Assembly: GCA_902787555.1 (NCBI GenBank)
Contig: CADAGO010000010.1
Coordinates: forward strand, 22,506 to 86,505
Source of the DNA: an uncultured Bacteroidales bacterium
GTDB taxonomy: Bacteria > Bacteroidota > Bacteroidia > Bacteroidales > Bacteroidaceae
DNA: 64,000 bases
Direction of reading: 5' to 3'
The translations under genes and the position numbers were made by a program. Positions 50,782 through 60,015 of this stretch are shown here, one piece after another. The notes below the pieces were generated by a model that was given only the letters and a program-made list of their open reading frames with translations, searched no databases and was not told the origin of the DNA. The stretch's first letter is position 1. Every line of letters begins with the position of its first letter.

Positions 50782-52680
50782 ATGAAAAAAATCATACTTT
50801 TTCTAATCACAGTTTTGTCAGTCAGCCTGTCGTTCGCTCAGTTGGGCGGTGATGGTTTTTATCGTGTAAAAAACTATGGTACGGGTTACTATATTTGGGT
50901 ATGCGATAATACGGGAAAAATCAATCCTGTAGCAACAACTGCTGATATGGGAGCACTACAATTGTGGCCAGAGCTTAATAATGCAATTTCTGAACCCGCT
51001 TCAGTGCTTTACATGAAACATGCGGAAGGAGAAAAATGGGATGCGCAAGCACAGGGTACTGGAGTTGTTAAGATGATTCAGCACCATTTGCAGATTCGTA
51101 CCTTAGGAGTTGTTGACGGTAATACTTTGTATCAGGTTTATGCAACAGAATCAGGAATGACAATTTATCTCTCAGATGCAGGTGGCTGGGGTGGTGATTA
51201 CCATACTTTGGGAACAACAGGCAAAGGAACAGCTACCCGATGGATTGCGGAGCCAATCAATGCCAATACAGATAATTATTTTGGTGTGAAGCCGACATTG
51301 ACTGTGGGTGATAAGTATTATGCCCCTTTCTATGCAGATTTCGCATTCTCATTTGCTTCTGCAGGAATGAAGGCCTACACTATTAGTGTTATTGATGATG
51401 GAAATGCTGTTATCAAGCCAATTGAGACAGAGATCATACCTGCATCTACGCCAATTATCATTGAGTGTTCTTCTGCTGACAAGTCAAACAATAGATTGAA
51501 CCTTTTGGCTGGCTCATATCCCGCTGTGGCAAATAACAAATTGGCAGGAGTCTATTTCTGCAATGAATTCAGAGAAAAATCAAAGGATGCAATAACGCCA
51601 TTCGACAATACTCTTATGCGAGTGCTGCAAGTGAATGCGGAAGGCAAACTTGTATTCGATACTCAAACCACAAACCTTCATGTAAATTGGTGGGGGGATG
51701 ATGGTAAACGCTATCTGAATGCAAATCAGTCATATTTGCCGGTTCCAACTGGTACACCTGAAGAGGTGACCATTATGACAGAGACAGAGTATGCAGAGTA
51801 TAAGGCAAACTTGAAGTATACAGTTACTTTTATGGTTGATGGACAAGTCTTCCAGACTTCTGAACTGAAGGCTGGTGAGACAATAGCTCCAATAAATACT
51901 CCTGTAAAGGAAGGGTATACCTTTACTGGTTGGAACGAAATGCCTGAGGTTATGCCAGCTCACGATGTAGTAGTAACTGGTTCATTCTCAGTTAATAGCT
52001 ATAAGTTAACTTATCAGGTCGATGGTGCAGATTACAAGACGCTTAATGTGAACTATGGTGTTGCTTTAACGCCTGAACAAGCACCAGCAAAAGAAGGCTA
52101 CACGTTCTCAGGATGGAGTGAGATTCCTGCTACAATGCCGGCTCACGATGTCGTTATTACTGGAACATTCCGTATTAACAGTTATAAGTTAACATACCTG
52201 GTTGATGGTGAAACCTATAAGACTATTGATGTGACATATGGCACCACTTTGTTACCAGAACAGGCGCCAGAGAAGGAAGGTTACACGTTCTTAGGATGGA
52301 GTGAGATTCCTGCTACAATGCCAGCTAATGATGTTGTGATAACTGGTACATTCAGTATCAATAGTTACAAGGTGACATTTATGTATGGCGATAATGTGCT
52401 TAAAACTATTACAGTTGAGTATGGAGCTGCTATTCCGCTTCCTACATCACTCGATAGTGAACGTTATACGTTAGTTGAATGGCTTGAAGTGCCAACCACA
52501 ATGCCAGCTCATGATGTTACTATTCGCGCAAACTATGTGGACGGAATCAGCATGGTGCAGAATGACGGCAAGTCTGCTCGTCGTATTCAATTGAATGGAA
52601 TTTCTTCAAACACTCCTATGAAGGGTATTTATATCATCCGTATGGGTGATGGCTCTACAAAGAAGGTGATGGTGAAGTAA
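50782..52680 (+). CDS. Secreted protein with Listeria-Bacteroides repeats and a type IX-like C-terminus
   Basis: 632 residues with a signal peptide (KKIILFLITVLSVSLSFAQ). Residues about 20-330 are an unrecognised globular, beta-rich domain. From about 345 to 585 there are four InlB B-repeat/flg_new-type modules of about 60 residues, each with the core KEGYTFTGWNEMP or KEGYTFSGWSEIP and ending MPAHDVVITGTF. The last about 35 residues, ending GIYIIRMGDGSTKKVMVK, resemble the type A sorting domain of the type IX secretion system, consistent with porQ in the window. Probably surface-attached or released; the ligand is unknown. It has its own terminator and starts just after that of the OmpA-like gene. 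Confidence 0.8.
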   Translation: MKKIILFLITVLSVSLSFAQLGGDGFYRVKNYGTGYYIWVCDNTGKINPVATTADMGALQLWPELNNAISEPASVLYMKHAEGEKWDAQAQGTGVVKMIQHHLQIRTLGVVDGNTLYQVYATESGMTIYLSDAGGWGGDYHTLGTTGKGTATRWIAEPINANTDNYFGVKPTLTVGDKYYAPFYADFAFSFASAGMKAYTISVIDDGNAVIKPIETEIIPASTPIIIECSSADKSNNRLNLLAGSYPAVANNKLAGVYFCNEFREKSKDAITPFDNTLMRVLQVNAEGKLVFDTQTTNLHVNWWGDDGKRYLNANQSYLPVPTGTPEEVTIMTETEYAEYKANLKYTVTFMVDGQVFQTSELKAGETIAPINTPVKEGYTFTGWNEMPEVMPAHDVVVTGSFSVNSYKLTYQVDGADYKTLNVNYGVALTPEQAPAKEGYTFSGWSEIPATMPAHDVVITGTFRINSYKLTYLVDGETYKTIDVTYGTTLLPEQAPEKEGYTFLGWSEIPATMPANDVVITGTFSINSYKVTFMYGDNVLKTITVEYGAAIPLPTSLDSERYTLVEWLEVPTTMPAHDVTIRANYVDGISMVQNDGKSARRIQLNGISSNTPMKGIYIIRMGDGSTKKVMVK

Positions 52681-52700
52681 AATAATCTATTTTTTTTACG

Positions 52701-52742
52701 AAGGGGATGTGCCATAGTTTGCACATCCCCTTTGTGTATTTT
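52701..52742 (+). terminator. Hairpin terminator after the repeat protein gene
   Basis: AAGGGGATGTGC, eight-base loop, GCACATCCCCTT: a perfect 12-base stem followed by the T-rich TTGTGTATTTTG. It also separates the convergent gene ending at 52752. Confidence 0.85.
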
Positions 52743-52751
52743 GAGTTCATC

Positions 52752-53810
52752 TTAGAAAAGTCGGCGTGTAATTCGCAGATTGAAAACAGGATAAGGCGGA
52801 GAATAAGGAAGTGATTTCTCAAAGTCTCTGTTGTTGAGCCATAGGTCGTTGTTGATTTCAAGGCCATCATGTAGGGTCGTCCTTGGAATTTTAATGAATA
52901 GCAATCCTGCATTGACCGACAGGCTTGTTCGCTTGTCTTTTGTGAGAAATGCTTCGTATCCCATACCGACATATGGACGGAAGCTATTGATTTTGGAGTT
53001 GGATTTTACCATGTTGTTCTCATCAGGTTGCATATGGTAAAAGTCTCCTTGTTTGTGGATAAGATCGCCTTTTGCATAACGGACGTCTCCTTTTTGGTGC
53101 AGGACTTCTCCTGTGATTGGATCGAAGGAATCATAATCCCATAGAATGTCATCCTGGGCATAAACATCGTGTTTGTATTGCCCAATGACGATACTCATAT
53201 CACCATAATCTACAATGTCTGATGTGAAGGTGTAGGGTAGATATACAGAATGACCGTTATAGGTAATTAGCGGTTCTTCAGCCAATGCACTCTTGCGCAT
53301 ATTGTTGTACATTGTCACCATCATCAGTTCTGTCATGTTTGCGGTGGTGTTGTAGTACTTATAGATGGTGTTATTCCCCCAATAGAATCCTGCAGTAATG
53401 TACCAATGCTTGTTTTGCCATGGATAAAAGTCGAATAGCAACTTGAAGTTGTTGAAAGATATATCCCGTATGATATTGACCTGCTGGTTCAGTTTTTCAC
53501 CAGTGACTCCCCCCAAAGTGGTAGCAATCTTGTTGAACTTCTCGGCAGATAGTGCTTTGTTTTGTTCAAGGGTCAGTTTTGGGTCAAATTCTCCCACCTC
53601 GATGTCGAATTTGATATCGTTTGATGATTTAGAGAAGAAAGATGCTCCTGTTCTGATGCGGAATCTGTCGTTTATTGGAGTGGCGAGTTCAAATCCTATT
53701 CCATCTGAACCACCCGTTACAGACAGATCCAAATGCTCCAGCCGAAACTGGGCAAATGAATTTGTACCTGAAAGCACGAAAGCGAGAGCAATATATAGAT
53801 TCTTTTTCAT
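52752..53810 (-). CDS. Predicted outer-membrane protein of unknown function
   Basis: 352 residues from the ATG at 53810, which begins a signal peptide (MKKNLYIALAFVLSGTNSFAQ) and lies just after a promoter; longer frames would cross that promoter. The mature part is rich in aromatic-ended beta segments (FRIRTGASFF, KLLFDFYPW, WYITAGFYWG, FRPYVGMGYEAFL) and ends FNLRITRRLF, so a beta-barrel is likely. A run of near-repeats, LHQKGDVRYAKGDLIHKQGD, sits near residue 270-290. Not recognised as a named family. It diverges from the rplM unit. Confidence 0.75.
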   Translation of the reverse strand: MKKNLYIALAFVLSGTNSFAQFRLEHLDLSVTGGSDGIGFELATPINDRFRIRTGASFFSKSSNDIKFDIEVGEFDPKLTLEQNKALSAEKFNKIATTLGGVTGEKLNQQVNIIRDISFNNFKLLFDFYPWQNKHWYITAGFYWGNNTIYKYYNTTANMTELMMVTMYNNMRKSALAEEPLITYNGHSVYLPYTFTSDIVDYGDMSIVIGQYKHDVYAQDDILWDYDSFDPITGEVLHQKGDVRYAKGDLIHKQGDFYHMQPDENNMVKSNSKINSFRPYVGMGYEAFLTKDKRTSLSVNAGLLFIKIPRTTLHDGLEINNDLWLNNRDFEKSLPYSPPYPVFNLRITRRLF

Positions 53811-53834
53811 CTTTTCTTTGCCTGTTTTACGGTG

Positions 53835-53842
53835 CAAAGTTA
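53835..53842 (-). promoter_or_regulatory. Promoter -7 element for the outer-membrane protein gene at 52752-53810
   Basis: TAACTTTG on the minus strand, 24 bases before the ATG at 53810, with TTTATAAAC upstream. Confidence 0.55.
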
Positions 53843-53891
53843 AGAAAAAGTTTATAAACAGCCAAAGAAGATGCAAAAATAAGTAAAAAAG

Positions 53892-53923
53892 TTTGGTCGG
53901 TTCGTGAAAAAGCAGTACCTTTG
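53892..53923 (+). promoter_or_regulatory. Promoter of the rplM-rpsI-rpsB-tsf unit
   Basis: TTTG (53892-53895), 20 bases, TACCTTTG (53916-53923): a complete match to the Bacteroidetes consensus. Confidence 0.8.
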
Positions 53924-53929
53924 CACGCC

Positions 53930-54109
53930 GATTATTATCAGAGAGAGTAATTAGTTCTCTCAAAAGGGTGTGTAGATAGCGTGAACTTTGGCCGGTTCTG
54001 TGGTCTGTGAATCACTCAAAAAAACTAATCTCCGCCGCTAATTCCGAAAGGGAGGACGGTTTGGGAGTTATTTTTCGTGATGTTAATTGAATAAATAAAA
54101 CAAACAGAA
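53930..54109 (+). promoter_or_regulatory. Long structured 5' leader of rplM
   Basis: About 180 transcribed bases before rplM with no gene. GAGAGA...TCTCTC (53941-53961) forms one hairpin, and AACTAATCTCC can pair with GGGAGTT to enclose a GC-rich internal loop. Autogenous control by L13 or S9 is possible by analogy with other ribosomal-protein leaders; no known family was recognised. Confidence 0.4.
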
Positions 54110-54571
54110 ATGAATACATTAAGTGAGAAGACCCGTTTTGTGACAACAGCAGAAGCTGAGAAGCAGTGGGTCGTTGTAGATGCAACCGACCAGACAGTTG
54201 GTCGTCTTAGCTCAAAGGTTGCAAAGATTCTGCGTGGTAAGTATAAACCATGTTTTACACCTAATCAGGATTGCGGTGATAACGTGATTATTATCAATGC
54301 AAGCAAGGTTAAGTTCACAGGTAAGAAATGGACAGAAAAGCAGTACCTCACATTCTCTGGCTATCCAGGTGGACAGCATAAGGCAAGTCCAGCAGAGATG
54401 TCAAAGCGTCCTCATGGATATGAAAGAATCCTTCGTCATGCTGTAAAGGGTATGCTTACAAAGGGCCGCCTTGGTACCAAGTTGTTAGGTAACCTTTATA
54501 TTTATGAAGGAGCAGAGCATAAGCAGCAGGCTCAAAGTCCAAAAGAAATAGATATTAATACATTGAAATAA
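54110..54571 (+). CDS. rplM: 50S ribosomal protein L13
   Basis: 153-residue large-subunit protein. WVVVDATDQTVGRLSSKVAK near the N-terminus, INASKVKFTGKKW and HGYERILRHAVKGMLTKGRL are L13 signatures. Strongly biased codons. It is followed 12 bases later by rpsI, the near-universal pairing. Confidence 0.98.
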   Translation: MNTLSEKTRFVTTAEAEKQWVVVDATDQTVGRLSSKVAKILRGKYKPCFTPNQDCGDNVIIINASKVKFTGKKWTEKQYLTFSGYPGGQHKASPAEMSKRPHGYERILRHAVKGMLTKGRLGTKLLGNLYIYEGAEHKQQAQSPKEIDINTLK

Positions 54572-54583
54572 AAAAGAAGGTAT

Positions 54584-54970
54584 ATGGAAATGATTCATGC
54601 AATAGGTCGTCGTAAGGCCGCAGTAGCACGCGTATATCTTACAGAAGGAACAGGTAAGATCACTATTAACAAGAGAGATCTTAAGGATTACTTCCCATCA
54701 GAACTCGTACAGTTCGTTGTAAAGCAACCATTAAACCTTCTTGATGTAGCAGAAAAGTATGATATTAAGGTAAACCTCTATGGAGGTGGTTTCACAGGCC
54801 AGTCTCAGGCTCTCCGTCTTGCAATTGCTCGTGCACTTGTTAAGATCAACGAGGAAGACAAGAAGGCACTTCGCGCAGAAGGCTTCATCACTCGCGATGC
54901 TCGTATCGTAGAACGTAAGAAACCAGGTCGTCCAAAGGCACGCCGCAGATTCCAGTTCAGTAAGCGTTAA
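54584..54970 (+). CDS. rpsI: 30S ribosomal protein S9
   Basis: 128-residue small-subunit protein. The N-terminal AIGRRKAAVARVYL, the central GGGFTGQSQALRLAIARAL and the basic C-terminus KKPGRPKARRRFQFSKR, which reaches the P site, are all intact. Confidence 0.98.
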   Translation: MEMIHAIGRRKAAVARVYLTEGTGKITINKRDLKDYFPSELVQFVVKQPLNLLDVAEKYDIKVNLYGGGFTGQSQALRLAIARALVKINEEDKKALRAEGFITRDARIVERKKPGRPKARRRFQFSKR

Positions 54971-54995
54971 TGCTTAACGAATTGTTTAGTATCTA

Positions 54996-55030
54996 AACTC
55001 CCAAGATCCTATGGAGGCTACTTGAGAGTT
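54996..55030 (+). promoter_or_regulatory. Stem-loop in the rpsI-rpsB gap
   Basis: AACTC-C-CAAG pairs with CTTG-A-GAGTT (one mismatch), just after another small hairpin (TTTAG-TAT-CTAAA). The 113-base gap could be an S2 regulatory leader or a processing site. There is no T run. Confidence 0.4.
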
Positions 55031-55083
55031 GGGTTCAATCAACTTAAAAAGAAAGTAAACAAACAAAACACAGAAAGAAAATT

Positions 55084-55950
55084 ATGTCAAGAACTAATTT
55101 TGAACAGTTATTGGAAGCAGGTTGTCATTTCGGACACCTCAAGAGAAAATGGAATCCTGCTATGGCTCCTTATATATTCATGGAGCGTAATGGTATTCAT
55201 ATCATCGACCTTAACAAAACAGTAGAGCATATCGATGTTGCTGCAGATGCACTTAAGCAGATTGCAAAGTCAGGCAAGCGCATTCTCTTTGTCGCTACAA
55301 AGAAGCAGGCAAAGGACATCGTGGCTGAGAAAGCACAGGCTATTGGTATGCCATATGTAATTGAGCGCTGGCCAGGAGGTATGTTGACTAACTTCCCAAC
55401 AATCCGTAAGGCAGTGAAGAAGATGTCAAACATTGATAAGCTTATGGCTGATGGTACTTACGACAAGCTCTCAAAGCGCGAGAACCTTCAGATTCGTCGT
55501 AAGCGTGAGAAACTCGAGAAGAACCTCGGTTCAATTGCAGACCTTACTCGTCTGCCTTCTGCACTTTTCGTAGTAGACGTAATGAAAGAGCATATTGCTG
55601 TTCATGAGGCAAATCGTCTTGGTATTCCTGTATTTGCTATCGTAGATACAAACTCTAACCCAGACAATATCGATTTCATGATTCCTGCAAATGATGATGC
55701 TTCAAAGTCAATTGAAGTTATCCTTACTGCATGCTGCGATGCAATCGCAGAGGGTCTTGAAGAGCGTAAGGTTGAGAAGATTGATATGGAAGCAGCTGGT
55801 GAGCAGCAGGAAGCTGTAGCTGACGAGCCTGTTAAGCCAAAGCGTACTCGTAAGACAGTAAAGAAGGCTGAGGCTGTTGCTGAAGAAGAAGCACCTGTAG
55901 CAGAGGAGGCACCTGCAGCAGAAGAAGCTCCAGCAGAAGAGAAAGAATAA
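55084..55950 (+). CDS. rpsB: 30S ribosomal protein S2
   Basis: 288 residues. The S2 core begins FEQLLEAGCHFGHLKRKWNP and includes FIMERNGIHIIDL-like FMERNGIHIIDLNKT, ERWPGGMLTNF, LPSALFVVDV and GIPVFAIVDTNSNPDNIDF. After residue about 235 there is a low-complexity tail of Glu, Ala, Pro and Lys (EEEAPVAEEAPAAEEAPAEE) longer than in E. coli S2 (241 residues); such tails are common in Bacteroidetes. Confidence 0.98.
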   Translation: MSRTNFEQLLEAGCHFGHLKRKWNPAMAPYIFMERNGIHIIDLNKTVEHIDVAADALKQIAKSGKRILFVATKKQAKDIVAEKAQAIGMPYVIERWPGGMLTNFPTIRKAVKKMSNIDKLMADGTYDKLSKRENLQIRRKREKLEKNLGSIADLTRLPSALFVVDVMKEHIAVHEANRLGIPVFAIVDTNSNPDNIDFMIPANDDASKSIEVILTACCDAIAEGLEERKVEKIDMEAAGEQQEAVADEPVKPKRTRKTVKKAEAVAEEEAPVAEEAPAAEEAPAEEKE

Positions 55951-55983
55951 AGAAGTATCATATAATATTAATAAGGAATAATT

Positions 55984-56976
55984 ATGGCTATTACATTAGC
56001 AGAAATCAATACACTTCGCCAGAAGACCCAGGCTGGTCTGATGGATTGTAAGAAGGCCCTTACTGAAGCAAACGGTGATATGGAAGCAGCAATGGAGATT
56101 CTTCGCAAGAAGGGTCAGTTGGTTGCAGCAAAGCGTTCTGACCGTGAAGCAGCAGAAGGATGTGTACTCGCAAAGGTGGACGGCAATTTTGCTGCCATGA
56201 TTGCACTCAAGTGTGAAACCGACTTCGTTGCAAAGAATGCAGACTTCGTTGCTCTCGCACAGAAGATTCTCGACCTCGCAGTTGCTAACAAGTGCAAGAC
56301 TCTTGACGAGGTAAAGGCTCTTTCATTGGACGGAACTCCAGTTCCTGATGCTATCGTAGAGCGTTCAGGTGTAACAGGTGAGAAGATGGAACTCGATGGC
56401 TACAATGTAGTTGAAGGCGAATATGTTTGCGCTTACAACCACATGGGTCAGAACTTCCTCTGCACACTCGTTGCTATGAATAAGGCTTGCGATGAAAGCG
56501 TAGCAAAGAACATCGCTATGCAGGTAGCAGCTATGTCACCAATCGCACTCGACGAGGCTTCTGTTCCTCAGTCAGTAAAGGATGCAGAACTCGCAGCAGA
56601 CGTTGAAAAGGCAAAGCAGAACCAAATCAACAAGGCTGTTGAGGTTGCGCTGAAGAAGGCTGGTATCAATCCTGCACACGTTGACAGTGAAGACCACATC
56701 GAGTCAAACACTACCAAGGGTTGGATCACTCCTGAGCAGGCTGCACAGGCACGCGAAATCAAGGCAAAGGTTGCTGAAGAGAAGGCTGCAAACCTGCCAG
56801 AGCAGATGATTCAGAACATCGCCAACGGTATGCTCTCTAAGTTCTTCAAGGAGTCTTGTCTGCTTGATCAGGCATACATCGACGACAGCAAGGTAAGCGT
56901 AGCTCAGTATCTCCAGAGCGTAGACAAAGACCTTACTGTGTCTGCCTTCAAGCGTTTCACACTCCGTGCTGAATAA
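55984..56976 (+). CDS. tsf: Elongation factor Ts
   Basis: 330-residue nucleotide exchange factor for EF-Tu. The N-terminal domain shows LRQKTQAGLMDCKKALTEAN and MEAAMEILRKKG; ALKCETDFVAKNADF lies in the core. The C-terminal region (SCLLDQAYIDDSKVSVAQYL) matches the usual end. It follows rpsB as in most bacteria. Confidence 0.98.
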   Translation: MAITLAEINTLRQKTQAGLMDCKKALTEANGDMEAAMEILRKKGQLVAAKRSDREAAEGCVLAKVDGNFAAMIALKCETDFVAKNADFVALAQKILDLAVANKCKTLDEVKALSLDGTPVPDAIVERSGVTGEKMELDGYNVVEGEYVCAYNHMGQNFLCTLVAMNKACDESVAKNIAMQVAAMSPIALDEASVPQSVKDAELAADVEKAKQNQINKAVEVALKKAGINPAHVDSEDHIESNTTKGWITPEQAAQAREIKAKVAEEKAANLPEQMIQNIANGMLSKFFKESCLLDQAYIDDSKVSVAQYLQSVDKDLTVSAFKRFTLRAE

Positions 56977-57005
56977 TTAAACAAGAATTGTGAGCAATTG
57001 TGAAT

Positions 57006-57473
57006 ATGAAGACGAACGAATACGCGATTGATTTGCTTGCCCCCAACGTTGATGGGAAGGAAATCGAGTATCACATTGAGGATGCGTTTTTCCAGCATAT
57101 CGACGGATTGGTTCAGCGAGGTCAAGTGACGACCACCCTGCACATTGAGGGTAGCACACGATCTGTTTTCCGTTTTCACTTTCACTCCGAAGGTACAGTA
57201 TTCGCTCCTTGCGACCGTTGTCTGGCTGATGTCGAAGTACCAATTGATACAGATGACACGCTGACCGTGAAGCTTGGAGCCGAATATGCCGACGAAGGCG
57301 AATGTATCGTCATCCCGGAAAGCGAAGGAGTGATAGACGTTTCACAATTCATCTACGAACTCATTGCCTTGAGTCTGCCGATGAAAGTTGTCCACGAAGA
57401 CGGACAATGCGATGAGGCGATGTTGGCAAAACTTGAGCAGTTGACACCTGTCAATCCGCTCGAAGAGGAGTAA
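57006..57473 (+). CDS. DUF177 (YceD-like) protein
   Basis: 155 residues from the ATG at 57006; a GTG at 57000 is the alternative. The conserved core APCDRCLADVEVPIDTDDTL, with paired cysteines, and the acidic tract following it mark the DUF177/YceD family, which is commonly encoded just before rpmF and linked to 23S rRNA processing. It is followed by rpmF after 44 bases. Confidence 0.9.
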   Translation: MKTNEYAIDLLAPNVDGKEIEYHIEDAFFQHIDGLVQRGQVTTTLHIEGSTRSVFRFHFHSEGTVFAPCDRCLADVEVPIDTDDTLTVKLGAEYADEGECIVIPESEGVIDVSQFIYELIALSLPMKVVHEDGQCDEAMLAKLEQLTPVNPLEEE

Positions 57474-57517
57474 CGTAGAAAACAATATCAATCGTAAATC
57501 GTAAAAAGTATAAGAAT

Positions 57518-57703
57518 ATGGCACATCCAAAACGAAGACAATCAAAAACAAGAGGACGTAAAAGAAGAACTCATGACGGAGCCGTAGCTCCAACATTGGC
57601 AGTTTGTCCTAATTGTGGTGAATTCTATGTATATCACACAGTATGCCCAGCATGTGGATATTACAGAGGTAAGGTTGCAATTGTGAAAGAAGAAGCAATC
57701 TAA
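57518..57703 (+). CDS. rpmF: 50S ribosomal protein L32
   Basis: 61 residues: AHPKRRQSKTRGRKRRTHDG at the N-terminus and a zinc-ribbon, CPNCGEFYVYHTVCPACGYY (CxxC...CxxC), so a zinc-binding form of L32. A terminator follows. Confidence 0.97.
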   Translation: MAHPKRRQSKTRGRKRRTHDGAVAPTLAVCPNCGEFYVYHTVCPACGYYRGKVAIVKEEAI

Positions 57704-57717
57704 ACCATTCAATAACA

Positions 57718-57752
57718 AACGCATCGCATATACATATACGGTGCGTTTTTTG
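57718..57752 (+). terminator. Terminator after rpmF
   Basis: AACGCATCG, 12-base loop, CGGTGCGTT, then TTTTTGTCTTTTT. A nine-base stem with one G-T pair, ending 17 bases before era. Confidence 0.85.
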
Positions 57753-57768
57753 TCTTTTTCAGAAGAAT

Positions 57769-58650
57769 ATGCATAAATCTGGTTTTGTAAACATCGTAGG
57801 GAATCCCAATGTCGGGAAGTCTACACTGATGAACCTCTTCGTCGGTGAGCGTATCTCTATTGCTACATTCAAGGCTCAGACAACACGCCACAGAATCATG
57901 GGCATTATTAACGACGATGATGTGCAGATTGTGTTCAGCGATACTCCTGGGGTGTTGAAACCCAACTATAAGTTGCAAGAGTCGATGCTTGCTTTCTCCG
58001 AGAGCGCGTTGGCTGATGCCGATGTATTGCTCTATGTGACCGACCCTATCGAGAAGGTCGATAAGAACGGCGAGTTCTTACAGAAGGTGGCAAAGATGAG
58101 TGTTCCTGTGTTGGTACTGATCAATAAGATAGACCTTACGCAGCAAGACAAGTTGGTTCAGTTGGTTGAGGAATGGCATGAGATGCTGCCCAATGCTGAA
58201 ATCATTCCGGTTTCAGCTACGGCAAAGTTCAATGTGGATGTCGTATTGCGACGTATCCGTGAGCTGATTCCTGAATGTCCGCCTTACTTCGACAAAGACC
58301 AACTGACTGACAAGCCGGCTCGTTTCTTCGTCAGCGAAATCATCCGAGAGAAAATACTTCTGTTCTATGATAAGGAAATCCCATACTCAGTCGAAGTTGG
58401 GGTGGAGAGTTTCAAAGAAGAGAGAAACCTCATTCGCATCAGTGCAGTCATCTATGTGGAGCGTGATAGCCAGAAAGGCATCATCATCGGGCATCAGGGC
58501 AAGGCGCTGAAGAAAGTAGCGACTGAAGCACGCAAGTCGTTGGAGAAGTTCTTCGGCAAGAAGATTTACTTAGAGACCTATGTGAAGGTCGACAAAGACT
58601 GGCGCAGTTCCGACAAAGAATTGAATTTATTTGGTTATAATGATATTTAG
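57769..58650 (+). CDS. era: GTPase Era
   Basis: 293-residue GTPase that binds the 3' end of 16S rRNA during small-subunit assembly. [17 protein letters not shown] (G1), TPGV, NKID and the KH domain segment GIIIGHQGKALKKVATEARK are present. It follows a terminator, yet no separate promoter was recognised, so transcription may depend on partial read-through. Confidence 0.97.
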   Translation: MHKSGFVNIVGNPNVGKSTLMNLFVGERISIATFKAQTTRHRIMGIINDDDVQIVFSDTPGVLKPNYKLQESMLAFSESALADADVLLYVTDPIEKVDKNGEFLQKVAKMSVPVLVLINKIDLTQQDKLVQLVEEWHEMLPNAEIIPVSATAKFNVDVVLRRIRELIPECPPYFDKDQLTDKPARFFVSEIIREKILLFYDKEIPYSVEVGVESFKEERNLIRISAVIYVERDSQKGIIIGHQGKALKKVATEARKSLEKFFGKKIYLETYVKVDKDWRSSDKELNLFGYNDI

Positions 58651-58651
58651 A

Positions 58652-58690
58652 CCTATGGGTCTTATGAGGCTAATAGGGCTAATTAATAGA
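58652..58690 (+). repeat. Degenerate 9-base iteration between era and der
   Basis: CCTATGGGT, CTTATGAGG, CTAATAGGG and CTAATTAAT follow each other without gaps. The gap has no other feature. Confidence 0.55.
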
Positions 58691-58701
58691 CAATTGAAAG
58701 A

Positions 58702-60015
58702 ATGGCAAACTTAGTAGCAATAGTAGGACGTCCCAATGTGGGCAAGTCCACCTTGTTCAATCGTCTGACTCAGACCCGTCATGCTATCGTGAGCGAGGAG
58801 GCTGGTACGACTCGCGACCGTCAGTATGGCAAGTGTGAATGGGGAAACAAGGAGTTTTCTGTCGTCGATACAGGTGGATGGGTAGTCAACTCTGACGATA
58901 TCTTTGAGGAGGAAATCCGTAAACAGGTTATGATTGCCATCGAGGAGTGCGATGTCATCCTCTTTATGGTCGACATCCTTACAGGAGTGACCGACCTCGA
59001 TGCTCAGGTCGCTGATATCCTGCGCAGGGCAAAGGTGCCGACTGTGCTTTGCTGTAACAAAACCGACAGCAATGAGTTGCGCTACAACAGTGCTGAATTC
59101 TATTCGTTAGGATTGGGCGACCCGATTTGCATCTCTGCCTCTACGGGTAGCGGTACGGGCGATTTGCTGGATATCATCGTCAGCAAGTTTACCAAAGCGA
59201 TGTCGGATGTCATCGAGGAAGATATTCCGAGAATAGCAGTTGTAGGTCGTCCGAATGTGGGTAAGTCGTCTCTCATCAACGCCTTCTTGAATGACGAGCG
59301 AAATGTGGTGACAGACCTTGCTGGAACAACCCGTGATTCCATTTACACGAAATACGATAAGTTCGGTTTCGACTTTTACCTGGTCGATACGGCAGGTATC
59401 CGTAAGAAGAATAAGGTGAACGAGGATTTGGAGTACTATTCCGTGATGCGTTCCATTCGTGCCATCGAGAATTCCGATGTCTGCATCCTGATGATTGATG
59501 CCACTCGTGGTATTGAGGGGCAGGACCTGAATATCTTCCAAGTCATTCAGAAGAATCAAAAGGGACTTGTTGTCGTGGTGAACAAGTGGGATTTGGTGGA
59601 AGACAAGAGCAAGGAAGCCATCAAGTATTTCGAGGATACCATCCATAGCCGTTTGGCTCCTTTCGTGGACTTCAAGATCATCTTTGCTTCGGCTTTGACC
59701 AAACAGCGTATCTTCAAGGTGCTCGAGGAGGCAAAGAATACCTACAAGAGTCGTACCAATCGTGTGACGACTCATAAGCTGAACGAGGTGATGCTACCGA
59801 TTATCGAGGCCACACCTCCTCCATCCATCAAGGGCAAGTACATCAAGATCAAGTATTGTATGCAGTTGCCATCCACCTACGTTCCTTCGTTTGTGTTCTA
59901 TGCCAACTTGCCGCAGTATGTGAAGGAGCCTTACAAGCGTTTCCTTGAGAATCAGATTCGTGAGCATTGGTGCTTCACGGGCACTCCCATCAACGTATTT
60001 ATCCGTCAGAAATGA
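58702..60015 (+). CDS. der: GTPase Der (EngA)
   Basis: 437-residue protein with two GTPase domains needed for 50S assembly. First domain: [29 protein letters not shown]. Second: [38 protein letters not shown]-like C-terminal domain ends [13 protein letters not shown]. Its stop overlaps the start of the following lipoprotein gene. Confidence 0.97.
   Translation: MANLVAIVGRPNVGKSTLFNRLTQTRHAIVSEEAGTTRDRQYGKCEWGNKEFSVVDTGGWVVNSDDIFEEEIRKQVMIAIEECDVILFMVDILTGVTDLDAQVADILRRAKVPTVLCCNKTDSNELRYNSAEFYSLGLGDPICISASTGSGTGDLLDIIVSKFTKAMSDVIEEDIPRIAVVGRPNVGKSSLINAFLNDERNVVTDLAGTTRDSIYTKYDKFGFDFYLVDTAGIRKKNKVNEDLEYYSVMRSIRAIENSDVCILMIDATRGIEGQDLNIFQVIQKNQKGLVVVVNKWDLVEDKSKEAIKYFEDTIHSRLAPFVDFKIIFASALTKQRIFKVLEEAKNTYKSRTNRVTTHKLNEVMLPIIEATPPPSIKGKYIKIKYCMQLPSTYVPSFVFYANLPQYVKEPYKRFLENQIREHWCFTGTPINVFIRQK

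Noticed and set aside
52752-53963. Longer start for the outer-membrane protein at 53963
   Set aside because: It would place the promoter element at 53835-53842 inside the gene and put the signal peptide 51 residues in; the ATG at 53810 fits better.
59967-60011. Earlier start for the lipoprotein after der
   Set aside because: The extra residues are read from within der and would precede the signal peptide; the ATGs at 60012 or 60015 fit the lipobox.
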